DNA from: Rhodocollybia butyracea
Taxonomy: Eukaryota > Basidiomycota > Agaricomycetes > Agaricales > Omphalotaceae
Direction of reading: 5' to 3'
Length of the DNA stretch: 64,000 nt
Assembly (NCBI GenBank): GCA_015501585.1
Contig: JADNRY010000253.1
Location: forward strand, 25,480-89,479
Part shown: piece after piece, positions 34,737 to 47,028 of the stretch
Position numbering within the stretch: position 1 is the first letter of the stretch
Layout of the letters: the number at the start of each line of letters is the position of its first letter
Notes under the pieces: model-generated
Database searches by the model: none
What the model was told of the DNA's origin: nothing
Seen by the model: the letters and a program-made list of their open reading frames with translations, nothing else
Translations under genes and position numbers: made by a program

Positions 34737-35732
34737 ATGTTCTGCCATGTCCTGCGTCACATCCACCCCAGCCGTACGCGCAAAACGGTCAGAACCGCCG
34801 TGACAGTAGGCGTTTCTACGACGTTGATATGCGTGACAAGCTTCGCCGTGGCTGGAAGGAACAACACTATTCGCTGCGACTCTGGATTGGACGACGACGA
34901 GTTTACGGCTAGGGACACAAAATCACGAAAAAACGGGTTGATAGAGCAGTTTAGGAGACCGAGATGGGAGGATGAGGAATACCAGTCTGCGGATACAACT
35001 TTTGCGTCGGGACCTACTTGGTTTCCGAATAAAAAATCTGGGATCGTAAGATGCGATGCGCTTATTGTGCCTGCGTACGTTCTCTGTATCTCTTATACTA
35101 ACCATTCTTTCTTATCAAATTTTTACTTATAGAAATATGCCATCCGAAGACTCCATCACGGTGTATTTCCCGGATAATCCCGACCACGAAGATGACCGCC
35201 GGTCGTACATCGCGCTGCTCGACGGCCACAACGGGCCCGCGATGAGCGACTTCCTCTGCGACCACCTCGTCGAATACGTCGCCTACGCCCTCTCCCAGCT
35301 TCCCCAGCAATACGAACCCACCGGATTCTTCGACCACGATGATGCCCATACTCCCGCTGCAAGTTCTTCCTCGCCCTCACCTCGCCCTCAGCGCCGATCC
35401 CGGACCAGACCTTCGTTAACGACACTATTAAACAGGCATTCAAGGACATCGACGACGCCATGATCGACGTCTCCGACGTCCTCTCCTCCCCTTCCAATTC
35501 CAAAACAAACGCCGTCCGTTCTTTACGGTACGCACACACCAGCTCCTGCGCGCTCCTCTCCATCTACGAATCCGACACCAAGCTCCTGCACCTCGCGCTC
35601 ACTGGCGACTCCCGTGCCGTCCTGGGCCGCAAAGTGCGCTCTGACCCCAGGGACTCCAACAACAGCAACAGCTATGGTAACATATCGGCCCTTCTCCAAT
35701 TCAAACCCGCCCCCGCTGTACATCCACAATGA
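34737..35732 (+). pseudogene. PP2C phosphatase copy B, truncated
   Basis: Starts MFCHVLRHIHPSRTRK and keeps the first intron, the DGH motif and, further on, TGDSRAVLGRKV. A 10-base duplication near 35375 (TCGCCCTCACC) shifts the frame before QTFVNDT. Homology to the intact copy stops at about 35680, after SNSYG; unrelated sequence and a stop follow. The AFGDAAYKW, ASDGLWD and RDDI motifs are absent. Non-functional as phosphatase; transcription is possible from the retained TATA box. Confidence 0.85.
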
Positions 35733-37450
35733 GATCGACACAGCCTTGTACACAGCGCATTGATCATCATTCGCCTACGGTCCCTTTTTATTGTCGTGTT
35801 GTGCTTGTTTTCCAATGCAAATGTACTCTTCTGGACCAAATGATTTTTCTATCCCGCCCAGTGGTAAGTGGTAGCAAATTTAGTTTTGCCGACTTCTTGA
35901 TGGTATGGTATGTGGTTGTAGTCTAGCTACTTCCACCATAAAAGGATGCTGCCGCATCTCAGAATCGTAGCGCCTCAGGCCTGTTTCTAAATGTCGACCG
36001 TAATCAACCGAGCTCTCCGGTTGGGACTCCATCCCAGCTGCTGCTGTATTCGCCGTTCTTGATTCGCCTCTCGCCGCCTTATCCTTGTCCAAAATTATAC
36101 AAGAGCGAAGATATGTATTATTGTTGGTAATGACCTCGTTCTGCCTCAGTAAGTGTTTACACTTATTTTACTTTCAAAAGCCTTACGCGTATTTCATAGT
36201 GCCCATACTTATGATGCTTACGCTGTGCCATTTCGTAGTCGCAAGCGTTGGAAAGAACTTATGGGCGGAATGCTCTTTTCGGTTGGTTTCTTTGGTCTGC
36301 TTCATGGGTCACACGTCGCGCAAAGCTGTTGGTTTTCTTTTCATAACTTCACTGATGGCTACTTATGACACGCACTAATAACAGAGACTTTAATAATTCC
36401 TTTCCCGAGTTAGCCCCCCTGTGCCAGAGTTAATGGTACTACGCTACCTGATACGCGCTGTATTTCTGGATTTTTTGGTCAATTTTTTAATTTGGTATCT
36501 ATGTTATCGGGCGAGGGCAGCAAGCAACGCTAACATCGGAGCAGAGACTGAAGCTTGAAGCGTCTTAGGGAGGGATGGTGTGTTCGGGACGGATTCGGCA
36601 GCGCGTACGTGCGATGAGCTTAGAAGAGCAGAAGCAGAAGCAGTTGGGAATCAAGTTGGGAATCAAGCTGGAGTGGAGGAAGCGATTGGATTGGGGTTGT
36701 TTGAGACTCCAAGATTGTATTGTGGTGCCGAACTCGGACAGGAATAGCCGGTAGTAGAGTTAGGAGGACGAGTATAGAAACTACTAGTACTAGTTGGATG
36801 AAGGAAAAGGGACGACGAGCATGCCCAATTTTAGTGACGATCCCTCACCAATATTATCTGATCACAATGATTCATGTTTGTGGAGTTATGACTGGGAAGA
36901 CCGAGAACTGAGTACTGAAGTACTGAAGTAGAATCAGATTGATCAGACTCCACAAGAGCGTACACGCAGCTGTATGATATCACGTACCGCCGTGTCCAAA
37001 AAATTATACTATCGCCTTGTCCCCAGGCCCGCTCTTGTCGCACAGGTTACAAATATTCCATCACAACCTGTAATCATTCTGTCTAGACACAATGCACCAT
37101 GTGTGAAAAAGTGGCAAAACTTGAGCTTGAACATCGAATGCTCTCCAGTTGCTCTCCAGGATACTGCTGGGAATGACTGATTGGAGATACTTCATTCAGG
37201 AATGGAGGCAGGTCTTCGAGGTCGGTAACAAATAATAAAGAGAGAAAACTGACGGAATTGAGCAATTGCAACTACCAAGAAACATTCGAGGCCATTCGAG
37301 GTCGGAGGTCGGAGGTCAGACTCCAGAGTGATCGGCGTTTAAATTTGGGTAACTTCGTGCCGGTACGTAACTTTGTTGTACACGGCCTTGCATGTGACCT
37401 CCGCGTGTTTCACTGCTATCGAATCTGTTCTCTTTTGACTTCCTACCACC
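35733..37450. other. Spacer of unit 2; no gene seen
   Basis: From 35779 it matches the spacer of unit 1 (from 28015). A 71-residue frame at 36153-36368 is not preserved in the unit 1 copy. Confidence 0.5.
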
Positions 37451-40400
37451 ATGACTGAACGTATTGAACCTTCACTCGGCAGAGATTTCAGGTAGGATTT
37501 AGAGATCAGCTCACACTCATCAGTCGAGTGCTAATCGTTGTAATCAGAGAGCAGCAAAGCAACCCTCAGGCTGGCGCAGATAGGCCAGGGTAAGACTTAT
37601 CACATTTCATAGATCTCGCTTGCAACTTCCGATAGCATGTTTGCTGGTGCCTCCCACTTTTCTATGGTAAACCCGCAATTTCAAGCAGCAACCAACATCC
37701 AGAACATCCAGAATAACTATCATACATGGAGTGAGTGCATCTTGACTACTTTTTATTGATATTTTCTAATTAACACTTGCGTTTAAGATACCAATGATGT
37801 GTTTGCTATCCGGAAATGGCTAAAAGCACCTGATCCCTCTACTAATTTTGTAGCAGCATGTGATAAGAGAACACCTGGGACTGGAGAGTGGATATTCTCT
37901 CATCCCCAGTTTGTTGAATGGAGAGAGGCTACATCTGGAACCTTATGGATTCAGGGCAAAGGTAAGACTCTTTTGTAGAATGATTTCAAATCTAATCATA
38001 GTGTATCTAGTGGGATCAGGCAAAACATTCCTTTCGTATGCATACAACATTGGTATGATCTCATTTTTCATATTTCTCATGTGATTGTTTAGGACAGCTA
38101 TCATTCAAGAACTCAAGGCTGATTCTGCATCACTGTGCTGCTACTACTATTTTGACAACCGTGATAACTCACAGACTAAGACCAATGCTCGGGGCCTCCT
38201 TCAGTCCCTTTTGCTTCAAATGGCTACAAGGAGCGGAGGAGTTCATCCTGCCCTTCATGGGCTCTATACAAAGTGCACAGAGGGCCTTATGGAGCCTACT
38301 ACAGCAGAACTAAGTGCCACTTTAGAAGTTGTTTCTAAAGACTTGAGGCCAGTATACCTTGTGCTGGATGCCATGGATGAATGCAGTGAGGCATTTGATG
38401 TTCTCAAACATCTGGCTCATCTTAAGAAGAACCTCTGCATAGCTGTAACCAGTCGATATATGGCTACAGATTATGATGTCTCCTGGTATATCCATCTTGA
38501 TCATACAGAATATTTTCATCAGGATGTTGCCCAATACCTGGAGGAAAAATTCAGGCATCGAAAATTGAAGCCCGAACTCTTGACTGAAATAGTTGATCAA
38601 TTACGTGAAGGTGCCCAGGGACAGTAAGTACTCTAAAACAATGAACTGCCTCATAACTAACTTGGTATTTCAAAGTTCCGTTGGGTTGACTGCCAAGTAA
38701 CTGTTCTTGAACGGTGCAAGACACCCAAGTCCATGCGGGAGGCACTGAAAGAAGCTACCTAATACCCTCGAGGAAACATACACACTAGCCATTGAAAGAA
38801 TGAGTAAAGGAGAACATGTGAAAGATGCAGGCCAACTCCTTATGTGGTTGGTCTATGCATTTGAACCACTCTCAATTGCACAGGTCACAGAAATTCTTGC
38901 GGTAGACCTAGAAGATCAAACATTTGATCCTGATATGCGGTCATTGGAGCTTGTGAATGGAACTTATGACATATTGGATTCCACCTTGATTACTGTGAAT
39001 GGGGGAAAAGTTGTGAAACTTGCACACAATTCAGTGAAAGAGTTTCTCACTCAAACCCATGCTGAGATGCATACAAGCAAAGTGTTTAAAATTAATGAGC
39101 ACTTAGCCCATGCTACTATATGTCAAACATGTGTGATTTATCTACTCCAGTTTAACAAAGAGGGGATATTGCCTGAGGAGGAAGAAACCTTTGGGAGGTT
39201 ATATCCGTTGGGAATATATGCTGCACAGCATTGGCCATCACATATGCAAAGGTTAGATGATAAAGTCCCGGATCACAAAACTGCCAAAGATCTGATCATT
39301 TCACTGTTGAAAGACAGTAGTCAACTCACTTATGTGAATTGGATAGGATCCATGCCCCAGGTGATGCAACGTGGGAAGAAAGCTATGATCCAACTTTAGA
39401 CCAAACTGAAATACAAAGCCAACTTTATTACATGGCTAGTTTGAATGTCCTTAGCATTTTGGAACATGTAATACTGGAAAAACTTGCAGATGTAAATTCC
39501 CAAGGGGGAAAGTATGGGAATGCACTCCAGGTAGCTTGCTTGAGTGGAAACAAGGATATTGTCCAGCTTCTTCTGGAGCATAAAGCAGATGTAAATGCCC
39601 AAGGGGGGACACTATGGGAATGCACTCCAGGCAGCAGCCCACATGGGAGACAAGGATATTGTCCAGCTTCTTCTGGAGCACAAAGCAGATGTAAATGCCC
39701 AAGGGGGAGAGTATGGGAATGCACTCCAGGCAGCTGCAGCTTTCTGGCTCAGAAACAACTTGGATATTGTCCAACTTCTTCTGGAGCAAAAAGCTGATGT
39801 AAATGCCAAAGGGGGAAAGTATGGGAATGCACTCCAGGCAGCTTCCTCTGAAGGACACAAGGATATTGTCCAGCTTCTTCTGGAGCATACAGCAGATGCA
39901 AATGCCCAAGGGGGAAAGTATGGGAATGCACTCCAGGCAGCTTCCTCTGAAGGACACAAGGATATTGTCCAGCTTCTTCTGGAGCATACAGCAGATGCAA
40001 ATGCCCAAGGGGGAAAGTATGGGAATGCACTCCAGGCAGCTTCCTCTGAAGGACACAAGGATATTGTCCAGCTTCTTCTGGAGCATAAAGCAGATGTAAA
40101 TACCCAAGGGGGCGAGTATGGGAATGCACTCCAGGCAGTTTCCTCTGAAGGACACAAGGATATTGTCCAGCTTCTTCTGGAGCACAACGCAGATGTAAAT
40201 GCCCAAGGGGGAGAGTATGGGAATGCACTCCAGGCAGCTTCTTGGATGGGAAACAAGGATATTGTCCAGCTTCTTCTGGAGCATAAAGCAGATGTAAATG
40301 CCCAAGGGGGAGAGTATGGGAATGCACTCCAGGCAGCTTCTTGGATGGGAAACAAGGATATTGTCCAGCTTCCTCTGGAGCATAAAGCAAATGTAAATGC

Positions 40401-41331
40401 CCAAGGGGGAAAGTATGGAAATCCACTCCAGGCAGCTGCAGCTTCCGAGAGCAGAAACAGCTTGGATATTGTCCAGCTTCTTCTGGAGCACAAAGCAGAT
40501 GTAAATGCCCAAGGGGGACAGTATGGGAATGCACTCCAGGCAGGTACAGTTTCCTGGAGCAGAAACAACTTGGATATTGTCCAACTTCTTCTGGAGCACA
40601 AAGCAGATGTAAATGCCCAAGGGGGACAGTATGGGAATGCACTCCAGGCAGCTACAGTTTCCTGGAGCAGAAACAACTTGGATATTGTCCAACTTCTTCT
40701 GGAGCATTACACTGATGTAAATGCCCAAGGGGGAGAGTATGGGAATGCACTCCAGGCAGCTTCCTTAAGGGGACACAAGGATATTGTCCAGCTTCTTCTG
40801 GAGCACAAAGCAGATGTAAATGCCCAAGGGGGACAGTATGGGAATGCACTCCAGGCAGCTTGCTTGAGTGGAAACAAGGATATTGTCCAGCTTCTTCTGG
40901 AGCATAAAGCAGATATCAATGCCCAAGGGGGATACTATGGCAATGCACTCCAGGCAGCTGCAATTTCCTGGCGCCAAAACAACTTGGATATTGTCCAACT
41001 TCTTCTGGAGCATAAAGCTGATGTAAATGCCCAAGGGGGACAGTATGGGAATGCACTCCAGGTAGCTTCCTTTGGGGAACACAAGGATATTGTCCAGCTT
41101 CTTCTGGAGCATAAAGCAGATGTAAATGCCCAAGGGGGAAAGTATGGGAATGCACTCCAGGCAGCTGCAGCTTCCGAGAGCAGAAGCAACTTGGATATTG
41201 TCCAACTTCTTCTGGAGCATAAAGCTGATGTAAATGCCCAAGGGGGAGAGTATGAGAATGCACTCCAGGCAGCTTCCATTCAAGGAAATGAGGCCATTGT
41301 CCAGCTTCTTCTGGAGCACAAAGCAATGTAA
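37451..41331 (+). pseudogene. NACHT-ankyrin NLR-like gene B (four single-base indels)
   Basis: Same exon layout as copy A and the same NACHT exon protein (38085-38627 region is identical). Walker A and Walker B are intact. Compared with A it has -1 at the acceptor (about 38685, GG to G), +1 near 38750 (AA to AAA), -1 near 39345 (TT to T) and +1 near 39606 (five to six G). All are homopolymer length changes and sum to zero. Read as given, a stop follows the first indel. It has 18 ankyrin units, and from 39607 one unbroken frame to the stop at 41331. It is either a young pseudogene or an intact gene with assembly errors. Confidence 0.72.
39487..41325 (+). repeat. Ankyrin repeat array B, 18 units of 99 or 108 bp
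   Basis: Same unit as array A. The first unit and last four units correspond to those of A with only single-residue changes. The 13 interior units differ in order and in the variable residues (SSEGH, SWMGN, TVSWSRNN, SLRGH). Units 4-7 and 8-9 are near-identical local duplications. Confidence 0.92.
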
Positions 41332-42786
41332 ATACAAAGAAGAGTTTCAAAATCCCCTGATTGCAGTTATCAATGACAGATACTAGCTTTAACTTTGTAA
41401 AACCCTCAGTACGCTCCCATCAGCTACCAAATAATCTGTACCTTTTCACACTTTATTATTTTTTGCCCCAAAATCAGAAAATCGGTCCTTGAATAACATT
41501 CAATGTATTAGTTGAAATGTCACAAATAAATGGATAACGGAGATAGTATTCCGCCAATATGTCAAAAATTATGGCAGCTATTTCGTACAGCTCAAATATT
41601 CCTGAATAGTATCTAAAATTATCTAAAATTCCTCAAATATTTTATCTTTGGTTTATCTCTGACGGCCAGCACGGTTGCACTTGGGCTGAGTACTGTCTCG
41701 ATAAATAAACCTGGCGCCACCGTGACGTTAAGTACTCTTCAAGTTCCGCGTTTCAATTGATTCAGTCGTTCGAATGAGTCATTCCAATGAGATCCACCAG
41801 ACAAACTTCATGAGAAGAAATGAAATGTGTTGTGTTATAGCAATGTAGCAATCCCAACCGAAAATAATGCTCCCACCCGGCGGATGATAGAACAATGATA
41901 GAACATGATAGATAACCAAAAAGAAATTACCACAAAAATACCAAGGAATACACCGCGCTATCGGTAGGGCTATCGGTAGGGCAGTTAGTAGGTAGGGCAG
42001 TTAGTAGGGCAGTTAGTAGGCCAGTTAGTACGTGTTGGAATATGTAGCCCCATAAATAAAGTTATGAAAAGAAACCCTACTGTCTTTAAAGTTTATACAG
42101 TAAATACTGTTTATGTATCACTATATCAGTATATGGGCCTACAGCTTTAGCGCGATAGTGTAACCCCATAAAGGCAGACCAAAACTGCAACTTCTGCCCC
42201 AATAGAAGCCAATAGAAACACCCTCGTAGCACAATTATGAACAACATTTTATGAAAGCCGCCGATCGAAGGTTTTGGACTGGATACAGTAGGCGTGCCGC
42301 GTAAGGAACTGGATACGCGTAAGGGGTGCTCTTGAAAGTTGAAAAGAAAAAGTGTTAGCAAAAAAGTGTAAAAATACTTACTGATTACTGATTGCTTACT
42401 GAAGCAGAACTTGAAGGCCGTTAGCAATTAATAAGGATACGTTGTTAGCTTTGCTCTTGGTATGATTTTGGATGGACAGGGAATTGACAGGGAAGAAGGC
42501 AGCAAGAAGTGAAAGAAGAAGTGAGAGAAGAGCAGTTGGATAGACCTTTGAGCAGCCTTGAGCTTGATACGTTCAAATCAAACGTACAAGTTCGTCGGAC
42601 TTGTACTCGACGCGAAGGCTTTGAAACCAGCCTTGTTTTTCCGTTTGCGTTGGAATCCTGTTATGGTCCTATAGTTTTAGACTAAACACGATTCACAAGC
42701 TTAGCGCTTAGCTATAATAATAGAAGGGCAAAAGATCCTCACGCGGCGGCAATACAATACAATTTCGAGATGTGTGTCACGCTGTC
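41332..42786. other. Downstream tail of unit 2; no gene seen
   Basis: Equivalent of 33277-34655 with small differences, including about 33 extra bases near 41555-41585. Confidence 0.5.
41960..42032. repeat. 12-bp minisatellite downstream of NACHT-B
   Basis: Same array as 33850-33914, with an extra partial unit. Confidence 0.65.
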
Positions 42787-42794
42787 TATAAAAG
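42787..42794 (+). promoter_or_regulatory. TATA box of the intact PP2C gene
   Basis: TATAAAAG 74-81 bp before the ATG at 42868. A second TATA-like CTATATAAC at 42844 is too close to the ATG to be the main element unless the leader is very short. Confidence 0.55.
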
Positions 42795-42867
42795 GGCGTA
42801 AACGCCGTGCGCGGATAAACCGGGCCAGTAGCGCCGCGAGCGGCTATATAACATTTTCCGTTTGGTA

Positions 42868-44848
42868 ATGTTCCGCCATGTCCTGCGTCACATCCACCCC
42901 AGCCGTACGCGCAAAACGCTCAGAACCACCGTGACAGTAGGGGTTTCCACGACCTTGATATGTTTCACAAGCTTCGCCGTGGCTGGAAGGAACAACACTA
43001 TTCGCTGCGACTCTGGGCTGGACGACGACGAATTCACTACTAGAGACACAAAATCACGAAAAAACGGGTTGATAGAGCAGTTTAGGAGACCGAGATGGGA
43101 GGAGGAGGAATATCAGTCTGCGGATACAACTTTTGCGTCTGGGCCTACATGGTTTCCGAATAAAAAATCTGGGATTGTAAGATGCGATGCGCTTATTGTG
43201 CCTGCGTACGTTCTCTGTATCTCTTATGGTGCAATTCTTTCTTATCAGATTTTACTTATAGGAACATGCCATCTGAAGACTCAATCACGGTGTATTTCCC
43301 GGATAATCCCGACCACGAAGACGACCGCCGCTCGTACATCGCGCTGCTCGACGGCCACAACGGGCCCGCGATGAGCGACTTCCTCTGCGACCACCTCGTC
43401 GAATACGTCGCCTACGCCCTCTCCCAGCTTCCCCAGCAATACGAACCCACCGGATTCTTCGACCACGATGATGCCCATACTCCCGCTGCAAGTTCTTCCT
43501 CGCCTTCAGCGCCGATCCCGGACCAGACCTTCGTGAACGACACCATCAAACAGGCATTCAAAGACATCGACGACGCCATGATCGACGTCTCCGACGTCCT
43601 CTCCTCCCCTTCCAATTCCAATTCCAAAACAAACGCCGTCCGCTCGTTGCGGTACGCACACACCGGCTCCTGTGCGCTCCTCTCCATCTACGAATCCGAC
43701 ACCAAGCTCCTGCGCGTCGCTCTCACCGGCGACTCCCGTGCCGTTCTGGGCCGCAAAGTGCGTTCTGACCCCAAGGACTCCAACAACAGCAACAACTATG
43801 GTAATAGTGATAGTAATGGCTATACCTACCAAGTGCACGTGCTGTCCGCGGACCAAAATGGGTACAACGCGAAGGAGGTGGAGAGGCTGGCGAGGGAGCA
43901 TCCGGGGGAGAAGGTCGTGGAGAAGGGCCGCGTGATGGGGTGGGGGATGGCGCGTGCGTTTGGGGACGCGGCGTACAAGTGGAGCGTGGATGTGCAGAGG
44001 CAGTTGCATGAGAGGTATTTGGGCGATAGGGTGAGGGAGAATATGAAGACGCCGCCGTATCTTACTGGTGTGTGTCTTTTCTTTTCTTGTTCTTTTCAGT
44101 CTTCGGTCTTCAGTCTTTTTTCATTCTTTCGAGTCGATAACTCATACTCGTATACCTCGTAGCGGAACCCGAGATAACCACCACCCGCATCCGCAAAGGC
44201 GACTTCCTCATCATGGCCTCCGACGGCCTCTGGGACTGCCTCACCAGCGACGAGGCAGTCGGTCTCGTCGGCCTCTGGCTTCAGACAAACGCGTCCGCTG
44301 TGTATACTAACACACCCATGCGCGACTTTCCCCCTGGTGGCCTCAGGCCCATCGGTGTCCTTAGTCCTAGTCCCGTTAGTCCCTATCCCTCTGCGTCTCA
44401 GTCTCCGTCTCAATCTCCGTCTCAATCTGAATCTCAGTCCGATTCTCAAACCACCTTAACCGCCACCATCACCATCCCCAAAGACACCACCACCTCTCAA
44501 CCCACCTCCACCCCCCAATCGCACCACCAATCCCAAGAACCCAAAACCTACTCCCGTTCCCAACTCCCCCTCTCCAAAAAACTCCAAAACAACGGGACAG
44601 ACGACACCACCCCCATGTACCCCTGGTGGCACACCCCGAAGCAGTTCGTCCTCACCCCCAAGGATTTCAGCGCCGCGGCGCATTTGGCTAGCAATGCCCT
44701 TGGAGGAGCGGATAAGGATTTGACGGAGGCGTTGATTAGTCTGGTGCCGCCGAGGGCGAGGCGGTATAGGTGGGTTTCTCCCTTCGCGTGTGTTTGCTTT
44801 GAGCTGATTATCAGGGATGATATTGTGATTGCTGTTATGTTTTTTTAA
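42868..44848 (+). CDS. PP2C-family phosphatase, mitochondrial PDP/PTC5-like
   Basis: Four exons: 42868-43205, 43262-44067, 44163-44769 and 44815-44848, total 1,785 nt, 594 residues. The basic N-terminus (MFRHVLRHIHPSRTRK) and following hydrophobic segment suit mitochondrial import. PP2C motifs in order: ALLDGHNGP, LTGDSRAVLGRKV, GYNAKEVERLAREHPGE, MGWGMARAFGDAAYKW, IMASDGLWDCLTSDEAV and the terminal RDDIVIAVMFF; these include the Asp residues that bind the two metal ions. A Ser/Gln/Pro/Thr-rich insert (about residues 450-530) is unusual. Family role: Mn/Mg-dependent dephosphorylation, in PDP-like members of pyruvate dehydrogenase. This is the only complete copy; 5' fragments lie upstream and 3' fragments downstream. 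Confidence 0.88.
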
Positions 44849-47018
44849 GAGGTTTTTAGGAGGGTTTCTTAGGGGGTTTCTAGAGTTCGAGAGTTCGAGT
44901 AATGGTTTATCATACACTCAGATTTGCATGAATATAGGATATACAAGATATAGAAGGATATCTATAGGATAGGATAAGTAGGATACGCTGATTTGAAGGA
45001 AGATGCCTAATTAACGCTCGGGCTGTGAGAGCTTCAACCAAGCTTCAATCGAGCCTCGACTCCCTTTGAGGTGTAGACCACGTACTATCGTGAAGAGGGT
45101 TTTACTGACACTGGTTTCCGATGGTAGATCAACTTGAAGAAAGATGGCCTGATTAACATTTGGGCTGCGAACTTCAACCAAGCCTCGAGGTGTACTAGTG
45201 TACTATTCTCGCCAAGGGTTTTATTCACTAGAGCTCAGCGCTCAGGCTCATCGCATTGCTGAATACGTGTTGAATCAAACTCAAACACCATCCACCAACA
45301 TAACCAACTTGAACTGATAACAAAATCGTCGTAGTCTCTCGGATTATAGAGATTTCTGCAATTTCAAAGGTACTCCGAGTCCCATCAGTTTAGTCTTCGA
45401 AGAAACAAGAGTCCGGCCAGTTAACAGTCTATATATCCATGTTAATTGCAAATCCACTGCTGCAGCGAGTAGGTAGTAAATTCTTCAGTCCATGCTAAAC
45501 CTTTGGAATCTCTGTGGTTGGATTGAGGTTAGGAAGAATATCAAATCTAGAGTTTGAGTAATTATTTATCATATGCTGAGATTTGCATGAATATGGGATG
45601 TGCATGATATACGAGATATACAAGAGAGATATGAGATGTAGAGTGTCATATAATATATACTGATAAGGTAGCTAGGATACATAGGATTGGTAGGATTGGT
45701 AGGATATGCTGATTTCTCAAGGAAGGATACCTAATTAATGCTTGGGCTGCAAGCTTCAACCGAGCCTTGAGGTGTGCTGTTCTCGCGAAGGGTTTTTATT
45801 GGCTGGAGCTCATGCTCATTGCTATAATCTATTACATCGAGTATCGATCTTCAATCCATGCTAAACCTTCGGAATCTGTGTGGGTAGGTTGAGGGGTTAG
45901 GAAGGAAGGAAGTCAATTCCTCAGCAAGGTCCACAATCTGATATCAAATAGCGCGCTCCTCCCCCCACTGGCACAGACAACACCACCGTGATGTATCCTT
46001 GGTGGAGCACTCCGAAGCAATTCGTGCTTTCGACCCTTGTTTCTACCGAGGACTTCAGCGTTTGGCGTGGATAAGGATTTTGACGGAGGCGTTGATTAGT
46101 TTTGGTGTCGCTGAGGGAGGAGGTATAGGGTGGGTGGGCGTTTATTCTTCTTCTCCGCCCCGGATCTTTTTTCTAAGCTAATTTGTTGTTCTTTTCTTTT
46201 TTCTTAGGGATGATAGTGTGATTGCTGTTATGTATTTTTGGGGTTTTTTTTTTGGGTTTTTCAGAGTCGAGTTGTTTAGGATACACTTAATCTGCACAGG
46301 GTATGTGCAAGGCTATACGGGGTGTTGCAGGATATACGAGGATATACGAGGGATATAGAAGGCTATATATAGGTAGGATATAGGATATGCTGATTTCCAA
46401 TGGTAAGATGCCTAATTAACGCTTGGGCTGCGAACTTCTACCGACCCTCGAGGTGTACTACTTTTGCGAAGGGTTTTATTTACTGGAGCTTACTATGAGC
46501 ATCGCTGCGGCGGCGAGTATCGATCTTCAGTCCAAGCATTCGGAATCTCTGCCGGTCGAGTCGAGATTAGGAATTATCAAACGGCTCGCTCTCGACAGCT
46601 TTGTATGCCGTGAAGTCACCATGCAGATGGGGTTCCCATGATGGGACTGTAATGCTGGTATTTAGCCTTCAGAAATAGCATCAGCTCCGAGATCCCTGCT
46701 CGCTGTGCCAGTACCGATAGATGCAAGGCTCAAGAGCTAAATACTTTGCTAGGATGGGGGCATGCAGAACCGCACAGTGAATCAAGGAACAGCACATGAT
46801 ATACTTGGAACTTGGGACCAAGCTTTTTTTTTTGAATTTCAGCATTAAGCATTAACCCTCATTAATCCCCTTGGAGGGGGCTGCTCTAATCCTAGTGAAC
46901 TGAATGCCTGAAAAAATCTCCTATAGGGTTTCTGGGAACCACCCTCAGTTGGGCTTTATTTCTCACGTTTCGTGTTTTGTGAATGGTTGGCAAATGGTTG
47001 GAGCTGATTGTTTTTTGT
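44849..47018. repeat. Amplified PP2C 3'-end and downstream modules
   Basis: Blocks recur at about 44870-45110, 45115-45500, 45540-45910 and 46240-46660. Shared phrases are GAGTAATTATTTATCATA, GGATATACGAG-type runs, CTAATTAACGCTCGGGCTG, and GAAGGGTTTTATT. One block carries PP2C coding relics (45970-46240). No intact gene. The same module continues after the Copia element from 53445. Confidence 0.75.
45970..46240 (+). pseudogene. PP2C C-terminal relic 1
   Basis: Resembles 44600-44848: codons for MYPWW, TPKQFVL and DLTEALIS are traceable, followed by an intron remnant and GGATGATAGTGTGATTGC, the last exon. Frameshifts and a large deletion make it non-functional. Confidence 0.75.
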
Positions 47019-47028
47019 AGGGATGATA
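47019..47028 (+). pseudogene. PP2C last-exon relic 2, left part
   Basis: TAGGGATGATA, acceptor and start of the last PP2C exon, cut by the Copia insertion. It continues at 53450 with TTGCGATCCGCTGTT. Confidence 0.6.

Larger units (their letters stand above)
27266..42867. repeat. Two large tandem units (7.5 and 8.1 kb): PP2C 5' part plus NACHT-ankyrin gene
   Basis: Unit 1 (27266-34736) and unit 2 (34737-42867), measured from PP2C start to PP2C start, have the same order: truncated PP2C, about 1.4-1.7 kb spacer, NACHT-ankyrin gene, about 1.4 kb tail. A third PP2C follows at 42868, complete. Identity is very high across the NACHT gene and lower in the PP2C parts. Confidence 0.9.

Noticed and set aside
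39451..40728. Minus-strand ORFs of 425, 354 and 297 aa across ankyrin array B
   Set aside because: Same periodicity artefact in several frames at once.
42862..42867. TTG two codons upstream as PP2C start
   Set aside because: The ATG at 42868 is conserved in all three copies and gives a normal mitochondrial leader.
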